Source: JAZGDL01 sp036477795
Lineage (GTDB): Bacteria > Planctomycetota > Phycisphaerae > UBA1845
DNA: 62,694 nucleotides
NCBI GenBank assembly: GCA_036477795.1
Contig: JAZGDL010000332.1
Span: 1-62,694 of the forward strand
Reading direction: 5' to 3'
In this document: positions 39,723 to 46,988 of the stretch, in pieces
How positions within the stretch are numbered: position 1 is the first letter of the stretch
Layout of the letters: each line of letters starts with the position of its first letter
Notes under the pieces: generated by a model
Seen by the model: the letters and a program-made list of their open reading frames with translations, nothing else
Database searches by the model: none
Told to the model about the DNA's origin: nothing
Program-made: the position numbers and the translations under genes

Positions 39723-40850
39723 ATGCAACAGGGATCGATCTCAACTTCGCCAATCCGCAATCCGCAATCCGCAATCCGCAATTCGGCGGGGCGGGGCTTC
39801 CTCCAGGCCTACGCCTTCGTGCTCTTCCTCGGCGCGGTATTCATCTACCTCAGCTACGAGGTGACGGAGATTCAGGGGAAGGGGATGAAATCCGCTCCTG
39901 CGGGAGTGAACGCCGAGCGGGGGGAGATCATCTTCTGGGATCAGGTCAAAGGCGTCTGCCACCGATGCCACATGATCGGCGGCAGGGGCACCATGACGCG
40001 GTGCCCAAACCTCGGAGAGTCCGAGCTGGGGCCCCCCATCCTGGAGCGGGCCGCGCTCCGGGCGGCGGAAAGAACCAAGCAGACCGGGACAACCTACACG
40101 GCGGTGGACTACATCGTGGAGTCTCTGGCCACTCCGAGCGCCTACGTCGTCGAGAAGTTCCCGGACAAGCTGATGCCAGTAGTCTACACCGGGCAAACGG
40201 ATCTCTCGGCGGAGGAGGTGATGTCGGTGATTGCCTACCTGCAGAGCCTCACCGACGAGGTGGACATCGAGGAGATCACCAAGTCGATGAGCAGGTTCGG
40301 CCAGGCGATTTTCGACAAGGACAGACTGGGGCTGGAGGAGCCCGTCCGTGTGGTGAACTTCCCCAGCCCCGAGTGGGTCGTGCTTCCTGTGGACAAGCTG
40401 GAGAAATACCGGGAGCTAAGCCCCGCGGAGAGGGAGAAGTTCATCGACCAGGAGCTGACGGAGGAGGAGACGGAGGAACTCCAGGACGAGATCAGCGACT
40501 GGATCGAGGACGGTAGGGAAGCATTCGAGGTCATGAAGTGCTGGCAGTGCCACATGATCGCGGGAGAGGATTTCGGACCGCTGGAACAGGGCAAGATTGG
40601 TCCTGAGCTTACCGGGATGGGGGACATCCAGACGTACGAGTACATCCGGGAATCGATCCTCAACCCCAACGCGGTCATCGTGCCGCCCCTGGAGGATCAT
40701 ACTGACGAGGAGGGGAGGTCCAAGATGCCGGTCTACGAGGACTCCATGAAACTGAGGGAGCTCGACCGAATGATCTACTACCTTGCAAGCCTGCACACCA
40801 GTGTGTCTGTTAAGGCGGGTGCGGGCGCGACGGAGGAACCAACCGAGTAA
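39723..40850 (+). CDS. Membrane-anchored di-heme cytochrome c (module B, copy 1)
   Basis: 375 residues from the ATG after the palindrome array. The frame is open further upstream through the repeats, so the start is uncertain. A family F run gives IRNPQS-type residues (about 10-20), then comes one membrane helix (AYAFVLFLGAVFIYLSYEV). Two cytochrome c domains follow: CHRCHMIGG with an extra TRCPN, and CWQCHMIAGEDFGP. An acidic helical linker (about 200-290) separates them. It parallels the product at 45756, which also follows a CydA-like gene. It probably acts in place of CydB as the electron-entry partner. Confidence 0.75.
   Translation: MQQGSISTSPIRNPQSAIRNSAGRGFLQAYAFVLFLGAVFIYLSYEVTEIQGKGMKSAPAGVNAERGEIIFWDQVKGVCHRCHMIGGRGTMTRCPNLGESELGPPILERAALRAAERTKQTGTTYTAVDYIVESLATPSAYVVEKFPDKLMPVVYTGQTDLSAEEVMSVIAYLQSLTDEVDIEEITKSMSRFGQAIFDKDRLGLEEPVRVVNFPSPEWVVLPVDKLEKYRELSPAEREKFIDQELTEEETEELQDEISDWIEDGREAFEVMKCWQCHMIAGEDFGPLEQGKIGPELTGMGDIQTYEYIRESILNPNAVIVPPLEDHTDEEGRSKMPVYEDSMKLRELDRMIYYLASLHTSVSVKAGAGATEEPTE
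39750..39784 (+). repeat. Family F heptanucleotide repeat in frame, copy 2
   Basis: Four to five CAATCCG units encode SPIRNPQSAIRN just before the membrane helix of the di-heme cytochrome. Confidence 0.85.
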
Positions 40851-40893
40851 CCGTAGGGTCCGCCGTGCGGACCAGTTCGTCCGGAGTTAAACA

Positions 40894-41805
40894 GTGAACA
40901 AACCCAAAGGGACATTCCTAAAGGCCGTCATCTTCCTGGTCTGCTTCTACCTGGGTTTGAAGATCATCCTTCCGTATGTCGCCGCGTGGTTGGCCGCCAA
41001 GGGATGGTTCGAGCTTCGCGAAGGGCTCCCCACCTCCGGCAAGGAGGTCACGATTTACTTCACGCTGGCGTGTCTGGCGATCTTCGCCTACGTCAGCTAC
41101 AGCGAGGAGCGCTGGCGGGAGTTCAAGAGGCCCATCATCGGGCTTCTGGAAAGGAAGACTCTCCGGCGCACGGCCGCACTGATCCTGTTCCCGCTGGTTT
41201 GCGGCGGGCTCGTGTTCTGGGACATGACCGCCGAGGCTGGCGCGAGCGCTTTCGTGGCGATCAAGCACCCTACTCCGCCGGACCGGTTCTCGAAAATGAA
41301 GAATCCCTTCCGGAACCCCACGCCCGAGTTGCTCGATGCCTTCGAAACGGAGGTACGGAAAGGAAAGAACAAGAAAAAGGACACCACCGAAGAAGTCCTG
41401 ATCGAGTACATCGAGGCGTTTAGCGGCGACCCGAAGGGAAGCGCGTTCACCGGCCCCCTGCGCGCCAAGGCGTTCGAGCGCAAGGTGATCGAGGAAGGAC
41501 GGATCCTCTTCGTAAAGAACTGCCGCCCATGCCACGGTACCAAGGCGATGGGTGACGGCCCCATGGCACGGGGCCTGCTCCGCGAGCCGGCCGACTTCAC
41601 CGGCGTCGAGACGATTGCGACGCTGGTGGAGGGCGCCGTGTTCTGGCGGGTCAAGATGGGAGGGATCGGACTGCCCCACGAGGGAGGACCGTGGGAGTCC
41701 GCCATGCCGCCGTGGGGAGAGGAAGACCTCACCGACGATGAGATTTGGAAGATCATCATGGCCGAATACGACATCGCGGGGAACAGGCCAAGGGAACCGG
41801 AGTAG
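40894..41805 (+). CDS. Membrane-anchored mono-heme cytochrome c (module A, copy 2)
   Basis: 303 residues, GTG start with GGAG 8 nt upstream. Three hydrophobic helices are at about 9-30, 50-68 and 92-112, followed by a periplasmic domain with CRPCHGTKAMGDG and a likely Met ligand in WESAMPPW. The C-terminal segment DDEIWKIIMAEYDIAG matches the paralogue at 27228 (DEDIWLVIMGAYDVAG). A family C repeat is translated as FSGDPKGSA just before the heme domain. The paralogue has repeats from other families at other positions. It forms a pair with the following gene, as in copy 1. Confidence 0.8.
   Translation: MNKPKGTFLKAVIFLVCFYLGLKIILPYVAAWLAAKGWFELREGLPTSGKEVTIYFTLACLAIFAYVSYSEERWREFKRPIIGLLERKTLRRTAALILFPLVCGGLVFWDMTAEAGASAFVAIKHPTPPDRFSKMKNPFRNPTPELLDAFETEVRKGKNKKKDTTEEVLIEYIEAFSGDPKGSAFTGPLRAKAFERKVIEEGRILFVKNCRPCHGTKAMGDGPMARGLLREPADFTGVETIATLVEGAVFWRVKMGGIGLPHEGGPWESAMPPWGEEDLTDDEIWKIIMAEYDIAGNRPREPE
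41416..41445 (+). repeat. Family C repeat, copy C3, in frame
   Basis: GTTTAGCGGCGACCCGAAGG plus GAAGCGCG encodes FSGDPKGSA at the junction of the membrane and heme domains. Confidence 0.9.
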
Positions 41806-41818
41806 ATTGAGTAGGGCA

Positions 41819-43702
41819 ATGATGACACCCACCTTAGCGACAATCCTCTTCCCCCTTCGTGCCTTCCGCTACGAAGACGCGCTCCCCTTCGGGTCGCCGC
41901 TAAACTCACCCCTCTCTTCCCTTCGTCCCTTCGTCCCTTCGTCCCTTCGTCCCTTCCTTCTTCTGTTCGTGCTCTTGACTATCAGGATCCCATGCGTGGG
42001 CGCCGCGGAACTGCATGCTCCGGGCTGGATGGAAATCCCGGTCCCCGAGCGCCGTCCGGAACCGACGGAAGAGAACCTCCTTGAGGGGAAACGGATCTAC
42101 AACTTCCGCTGCAGTCCTTGCCACGGCGTGAAAGGGGACGGGAATGGACCAGTGGCCAAGACCCTTGAACCCCGCCCCCGCGACTTCACGAACGGGAACT
42201 TCCGATTCCGCACCACCAAAACCGGCGAGGTGCCCAAGGATGAGGACATGTTCCGGACCATCACCCGCGGAATCCCCGGAACGGCCATGCCGTCGTGGGC
42301 GCCCCTGTCGGCGGATGATCGGTGGAAAGTGATTTACTATGTGAAGAAGATCAGCGGATGGTTCGACGACGAGGAATTCAGCCCCTACCGGGAGGAGGCA
42401 GCCCTTAAGCTGGGGAATCCGCCGCCGCGCACGGAGGAAATAGTCGCCGAAGGGGAGAAGCTCTTCAAGGAAGAGGGCGCCAACTGTATCGTGTGCCACG
42501 GGATCAACGGGCGGGGGAATGGTACCGGTCCCGATGCCCAGAAGAAGAACGCCAAACGGGAGCGGCTCTGGCCGAGAGATCTGACCAAGTCCTGGCGTTA
42601 CAAGAACGGTTCCCGCGTCGAGGACATCTTCCGAACGCTGACCGGAGGACTAACCGGGACCCCCATGCCCTCAAGTCTCGAGTCCCTCCACAAGACCGAC
42701 CCAGCCCAAGACGAGCACGCCCGGTGGGCCATCGCCTATTTCGTCGAGAGTATCTTCGAGTTTAGCGGCGACCCGAAGAGGAGCGCGTTCCCTCCGCAGA
42801 AACGCATTCTCGAAGTGGTCAAGATCGACGGCGAGCTGCCGACCGACCCCAAGGATCCCGCCTGGGAGCAATCGGACGAGATCGCCATCGTTCTGACGGG
42901 GCAAGTGACCTTCCGGCCGCGGTGGCAGACGCCGGCCATCGACTTCATACGGGTGCGGGCGATGTATAACAACGAGAACATTGCGTTCCGGCTGGTCTAC
43001 AACGACCGCACCCATAGTACGGTCCATGAGAGCCCGGAGGTCTGGACGACCGAGGACACCTATCCGGAACTGGACGTGATGAAGTTCCCCTTCGAGCAGT
43101 CCACCTATCGCGATGCAGTGGCCATCCAGTTCCCGGTCAAGGACTCCGAGGGCGCCCAGAGGCCTTACTTCATCTACGGAAGCCAGGCAAGCCCCGTGCA
43201 CCTTCTCAGATACGAGGCCGACAAAGGTGTGGGACCCAAAGGTGTGGGACCCAAAGGTGTGGGACCGACTTTCCAGTCGGTCAGCGACAGGCTGGAAAGC
43301 CTGTCCCATAACGGGGTCGTTGAATACAACGCCAGGGGGCGGAAGAAGCTCAAGGCTCAGCCCGACGAGGAGCAGCAGGCCCGGGGAACGGGCGTTTTCG
43401 ATGACGGTCAGTGGCAGGTTGTGTTTCAGCGTCCCCTCGTGGGAGGCAAGGGCGACGCGAAGATGGCTCCGGGCGCCTACATCCCATTCACCCTGATGGC
43501 GTGGGATGGCGGAAACGGCGAGAGCGGCCTGCAGCAATCCGTCTCGTCCTGGTACAGCCTGAAGCTGGTGACGCCGATTTCGGCGCGGGTTTACATCGGC
43601 GTGCTGATCGGGATCCTTCTTGCCACCCTCACCGAGCTTTACGCCCTGTTCCGGGTGAAGAGAGCGGGCCGATTGGCAATACCAGCCGGAGAGACCCTAT
43701 GA
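41819..43702 (+). CDS. Periplasmic protein with two cytochrome c domains and an EB_dh heme domain (module A, copy 2)
   Basis: About 628 residues; AGGG precedes the ATG. The signal region is enlarged by a family C repeat (LPFGSPLN) and an octanucleotide run giving RPFVPSSLRPF before the hydrophobic core. Domains: cytochrome c 1 (CSPCHGVKGDGNG), cytochrome c 2 (CIVCHGINGRGNG), an EB_dh-type domain and a C-terminal helix. At the cytochrome 2/EB_dh linker there is a family C unit (FSGDPKRSA), where the paralogue at 28189 has a family B unit. A further patch of KGVGPKGVGP and QSVSDRLESL repeats sits inside the EB_dh domain. It overlaps the next gene by 4 nt. A heme-b-binding electron carrier role is inferred from the family. 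Confidence 0.8.
   Translation: MMTPTLATILFPLRAFRYEDALPFGSPLNSPLSSLRPFVPSSLRPFLLLFVLLTIRIPCVGAAELHAPGWMEIPVPERRPEPTEENLLEGKRIYNFRCSPCHGVKGDGNGPVAKTLEPRPRDFTNGNFRFRTTKTGEVPKDEDMFRTITRGIPGTAMPSWAPLSADDRWKVIYYVKKISGWFDDEEFSPYREEAALKLGNPPPRTEEIVAEGEKLFKEEGANCIVCHGINGRGNGTGPDAQKKNAKRERLWPRDLTKSWRYKNGSRVEDIFRTLTGGLTGTPMPSSLESLHKTDPAQDEHARWAIAYFVESIFEFSGDPKRSAFPPQKRILEVVKIDGELPTDPKDPAWEQSDEIAIVLTGQVTFRPRWQTPAIDFIRVRAMYNNENIAFRLVYNDRTHSTVHESPEVWTTEDTYPELDVMKFPFEQSTYRDAVAIQFPVKDSEGAQRPYFIYGSQASPVHLLRYEADKGVGPKGVGPKGVGPTFQSVSDRLESLSHNGVVEYNARGRKKLKAQPDEEQQARGTGVFDDGQWQVVFQRPLVGGKGDAKMAPGAYIPFTLMAWDGGNGESGLQQSVSSWYSLKLVTPISARVYIGVLIGILLATLTELYALFRVKRAGRLAIPAGETL
41878..41907 (-). repeat. Family C repeat, copy C4, in a signal peptide
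   Basis: CGCGCTCCCCTTCGGGTCGC and CGCTAAACTC. Here the reading frame gives ALPFGSPLNS, a third translation of the same element. Confidence 0.9.
41915..41962 (-). repeat. Octanucleotide repeat (CGTCCCTT)n in a signal peptide
   Basis: Four to five CGTCCCTT units directly follow copy C4. The reverse-complement unit (AAGGGACG) occurs next to copy C6 at 46997-47038. The pairing of the octamer with family C at both places suggests one composite element. Confidence 0.85.
42758..42787 (+). repeat. Family C repeat, copy C5, at an inter-domain linker
   Basis: GAGTTTAGCGGCGACCCGAA plus GAGGAGCGCG encodes EFSGDPKRSA between cytochrome domain 2 and the EB_dh domain. Confidence 0.9.
43221..43314. repeat. 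Family K repeats in frame within the EB_dh domain
   Basis: Three CCCAAAGGTGTGGGA-type units are followed by a long imperfect palindrome formed by CTTTCCAGTCGGTCAGCGAC and GACAGGCTGGAAAGCCTGTC. The 94-bp patch encodes KGVGPKGVGPKGVGP and FQSVSDRLESLSH. Confidence 0.8.
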
Positions 43703-45759
43703 GGGCCGGCGGAGCGCTCCGACACCACCTCGTCACCTCCCTGGCCAAGGTGTCCGCGCTGCTCGGCACCGCTGCCGTCCTCCTGCTGGTGGTCCTGCCC
43801 CGCCTGCGCGGCGACTACGGTTCCTCCCCCGTGCTCGACTCCCGCACTGTCGTCTGGGTGGTCATGCAACTGCACCTGATGTTCGCAGCCTTCGTGTTGG
43901 GCGTACCTATCTTCGCCATGATCGTGGAGATCGTCGGCGTCGCGACCAAGGATGAAAGATATGACCGGCTGGCCCGGGAGTTCACACGACTCTTGGCGCT
44001 GGCCTTTACCGCAACGGCCGTCCTGGGTGTCCTCGGCTTGGCAGCGCTAGTGGTTCTGTACCCGAAGTTCATGGCGTACTTCGGGAGAATATTCTCGCCC
44101 ACGTTCCTGCCGTACGCCGCCGCAATCGTTGTCGACGCGATACTCCTGGTGGTCTACTACTATGCTTGGGACGCCATGGCAGGCCGCCTCAAGTGGCTGC
44201 ACATCGGTGTAGGTGCAGCCCTGAACATCGTGGGCACGGTACTGATGTGCATTGCCAACGCCTGGACGACATTCATGATGAGCCCGGCGGGCGTCGCGGA
44301 GGACGGCCAGCTTCTCTCGCTGGCGGAGGCCATCCAGAATCCGCTCTGGTGGCCGATCAACATCCATCGCTTTATCGCCAACATTGCTTTTGGAGGCTCG
44401 ATTGCCGCAGCCTACGCCGCGATCCGATTCCTATCGAGTACCTCCAAGGAACAACGCGCCCACTACGACTGGATGGGATATGTGGGCAACTTCATCGCTC
44501 TTTGGGCGCTGATCCCACTTCCCTTCGCGGGCTACTGGTTGGGAAAAGAAATCTACGCCTACAGTGCCCAGATGGGAACCGCCCTGATGGGCGGAGCCTT
44601 CTCATGGCTTTTCATCATTCAAGCCGTGCTCATCGCAGCGCTTTTCATCAGCGCCAACTATTACATGTGGATGGGGTTGGGACGGATCCCCGGGGGGAAT
44701 CGCTACTACAAATACATCCTGTGGATGGAGGCTCTTCTGTTCTTGTCGATGGCCATCTGGATGACACCGCACACGCTGGTGGCTTCGCTGGCAGAGGCCC
44801 GCCGCATGGGTGGCGCCCACCATCCGCTGTTGGGTGTCTTCGGGGTGATGAGCGCCAAGAACACCGTGGTGAACATAGTGATCTTGACTACCTTCTTGTC
44901 CTTTGTGCTCTATCGTCGAGCGAACAAGGAACGTTCCGGACTGCGCCCGGCAGGCGGCATGGGAGCCCCGGTGTTTGTGGCCGGCCTCTCGATGTTTCCA
45001 ATCATCTTCTGCGGCGTGAATGGTTTTGTGGGACAGGCCGCGCGGGCGGAAGCGAGAATACCGTCCCTCGAACAGCAAGTGCAGACCATGCAGGTCTCGA
45101 TCTTGGGAACCGAGGCGCCCATCGGCACGGTCTTGGATGAGCTCAAAGAACTCGGACGGCTGGAGGCGGAACTCGCGACTCTGAGCCAAGTGCCCGGCAT
45201 CCACCACGCAGCCGGTTTTCGGGTCATCGCCATCATCTTCGCGTCGTTTCTGGGCCTGGCCTTGGTGGACATGTTCGCTCTTCGCGGGCGTATCGGCGGG
45301 CTCCTGCAGTTTGCCATCATGGCCATGGCGGCGAGCGTTGTTATTTACTACGGTGTCAAAGGGTACTTCGTTGAAGCCGAGGTGCGGATCGGTTACTCGG
45401 TCTACCAGGTGGCCGCTGTTCTGTTCGCCATGCTGGCGGTGACCGCCCTGGACCTGTATCTCTTCTTCGGCGCCAAGTCGCTGGGCGAGATCAAGTGGGG
45501 CCACATGTCCAATCGATCACAGTACGTTCTGGTTGGTCTGGCCGTCGTCTTCACTTTCACCATCGGGCTGATGGGTTTCGTGCGGTCCGGCATCCGGGAT
45601 ACGTGGCATGTCTACGGCGTCATCCGCGACACCTCGCCCGAAGCTTACACGCCGACGATGGGCTCAGCCGCGACGGTCATCACGGCTGCGACGCTCATCT
45701 TTTTCGCACTGCTGTTTGCCATCTTCCGTTTCGGGATGCGCAAGGAGGACGCATCGTGA
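43699..45759 (+). CDS. CydA-like polytopic membrane protein (module B, copy 2)
   Basis: 686 residues; GGAG lies 7 nt before the ATG, which overlaps the previous stop (ATGA). Same signatures as the paralogue at 37389: QLHLMFAAFVLGVPIF, ANAWTTFMMSPAG, INIHRFIANIAFGG and MGYVGNFIALWALIPLPFAGY. An extracytoplasmic coiled-coil insert (about 445-500, RIPSLEQQVQTMQVSI region) is special to this copy. No CydB gene is adjacent. The stop overlaps the start of the next di-heme cytochrome, so the two are translationally coupled. Role as for the paralogue: membrane oxidase-like or quinone-interacting module. Confidence 0.75.
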   Translation: MRAGGALRHHLVTSLAKVSALLGTAAVLLLVVLPRLRGDYGSSPVLDSRTVVWVVMQLHLMFAAFVLGVPIFAMIVEIVGVATKDERYDRLAREFTRLLALAFTATAVLGVLGLAALVVLYPKFMAYFGRIFSPTFLPYAAAIVVDAILLVVYYYAWDAMAGRLKWLHIGVGAALNIVGTVLMCIANAWTTFMMSPAGVAEDGQLLSLAEAIQNPLWWPINIHRFIANIAFGGSIAAAYAAIRFLSSTSKEQRAHYDWMGYVGNFIALWALIPLPFAGYWLGKEIYAYSAQMGTALMGGAFSWLFIIQAVLIAALFISANYYMWMGLGRIPGGNRYYKYILWMEALLFLSMAIWMTPHTLVASLAEARRMGGAHHPLLGVFGVMSAKNTVVNIVILTTFLSFVLYRRANKERSGLRPAGGMGAPVFVAGLSMFPIIFCGVNGFVGQAARAEARIPSLEQQVQTMQVSILGTEAPIGTVLDELKELGRLEAELATLSQVPGIHHAAGFRVIAIIFASFLGLALVDMFALRGRIGGLLQFAIMAMAASVVIYYGVKGYFVEAEVRIGYSVYQVAAVLFAMLAVTALDLYLFFGAKSLGEIKWGHMSNRSQYVLVGLAVVFTFTIGLMGFVRSGIRDTWHVYGVIRDTSPEAYTPTMGSAATVITAATLIFFALLFAIFRFGMRKEDAS

Positions 45760-46988
45760 AGAGCGGTGGCAACGTGGTGGTGTTCATCCTGGCGATCGCC
45801 GCGGGATTCGTCTACATCTGTCGCGCTATTCCTCAGATGAAGAGCGGGCCGGTGGAAGTTGTGACCGATATCGGTGAGACTCCGGAGGAGCTGATCGCGG
45901 CCGGCAAGCGCGTCTTCAACAGCGATCGCGCTCAATGCCTGACCTGCCACACTATCGGCGAGGATCCCAAGGCGCGATGTCCCAACCAGGAGGATGTAGG
46001 CGAACGGGCCGGCGGGCGCCAGCCGGGTGTCAGCGCGGCCCAGTACCTGATTGAATCCGTCTACGACCCCAATGCGTACATCGTGTCCGGCTACCCGAGC
46101 AAACAGATGACGCCCGTTAACAAACCGCCGATCGCACTTTCCCATGACGAGATCCTGGCGGTTGTGGCGTTTCTCAACACGCTGGGAGGTACAACCGACG
46201 CGCAGTTCATCGATGCGCTCAAGGAGGCCCAGAGCCCCTGGCGCAAGGGTCTCCTCAAACCGGGCGAGGGACAGGAAAAGGAACAACTGCCCATCCTGGC
46301 CGGCGATTCGCGACGAGGACGAGAGCTGTTTGAGGAGCAGCCCTGCGCCCAATGCCACCGCGTTAAGGATTTGGGTCGCGAGGTAGGCCCGGAGCTGACA
46401 GCGATCGGCGCCTCTCAAACCCCGCATTACATCCTGGAGTCGATCCTCGACGCCAGCGCCGTGATTGTGAAAGGCTACAGACAGACGATCGTGTTCTGGA
46501 AGGACGAGAACCGTCTACCGCTGCGCGGTACAGCGCTGGCATGGATTCCGGACAAGGAACGCCCGACCACGCTGCGCCTTGCCATCCTGGAGGGCACGGC
46601 AGGCGACGACGAGGAAGAAGAGGAGGAGGAAGAGGGCGAGGATGAGGCGGGCGAGGACGCAGGCGCGGCGCCGGCGGCTGGCCAAACGGTGGAGAAGGAA
46701 GTCGATCTGAGCGAGGTTGCCCACGTTGGCGATACCATCGTCGGGGTAACTGCCGACGGCGAGTTCAGTTCTCTTTGCGGCCAATACGTTGACGGGGACA
46801 AGGAAACGGGACTGACGTTGGCGTTTCTGGAGGGGGGCCAGTGGGTGGAGAAGCGCATCCCACCGGAACAGATCGATTTCATCAATCTTCCCATGTCGCC
46901 CATGCCCGCCAACTTCGCGGATTTGCTCACACCGCGTGACGCTTACGATCTGGTCGCGTACCTCCTTGCCCAGAAGGGAGACAAGTAA
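45756..46988 (+). CDS. Membrane-anchored di-heme cytochrome c with a Glu-rich linker (module B, copy 2)
   Basis: 410 residues. The GTG has AAGGAGG upstream and overlaps the CydA-like stop. One N-terminal helix (VVVFILAIAAGFVYICRAI) is followed by CLTCHTIGEDPKARCPN and then CAQCHRVKDLGREVGPEL. The second domain is followed by a highly acidic stretch of about ten Glu, then a domain of about 100 residues ending ADLLTPRDAYDLVAYLLAQ, a common c-type cytochrome tail. It parallels the gene at 39723, including the extra Cys after heme 1. It probably delivers electrons to or takes them from the CydA-like protein. Confidence 0.8.
   Translation: MKSGGNVVVFILAIAAGFVYICRAIPQMKSGPVEVVTDIGETPEELIAAGKRVFNSDRAQCLTCHTIGEDPKARCPNQEDVGERAGGRQPGVSAAQYLIESVYDPNAYIVSGYPSKQMTPVNKPPIALSHDEILAVVAFLNTLGGTTDAQFIDALKEAQSPWRKGLLKPGEGQEKEQLPILAGDSRRGRELFEEQPCAQCHRVKDLGREVGPELTAIGASQTPHYILESILDASAVIVKGYRQTIVFWKDENRLPLRGTALAWIPDKERPTTLRLAILEGTAGDDEEEEEEEEGEDEAGEDAGAAPAAGQTVEKEVDLSEVAHVGDTIVGVTADGEFSSLCGQYVDGDKETGLTLAFLEGGQWVEKRIPPEQIDFINLPMSPMPANFADLLTPRDAYDLVAYLLAQKGDK

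Noticed and set aside
26243..46988. Nitrite oxidoreductase (Nxr) cluster
   Set aside because: EB_dh-type and CydA-like proteins resemble parts of nitrite-oxidiser respiratory chains, but the Mo subunit is of the AioA branch, has a Rieske partner instead of an iron-sulfur NxrB, and no NxrB-like gene is present.
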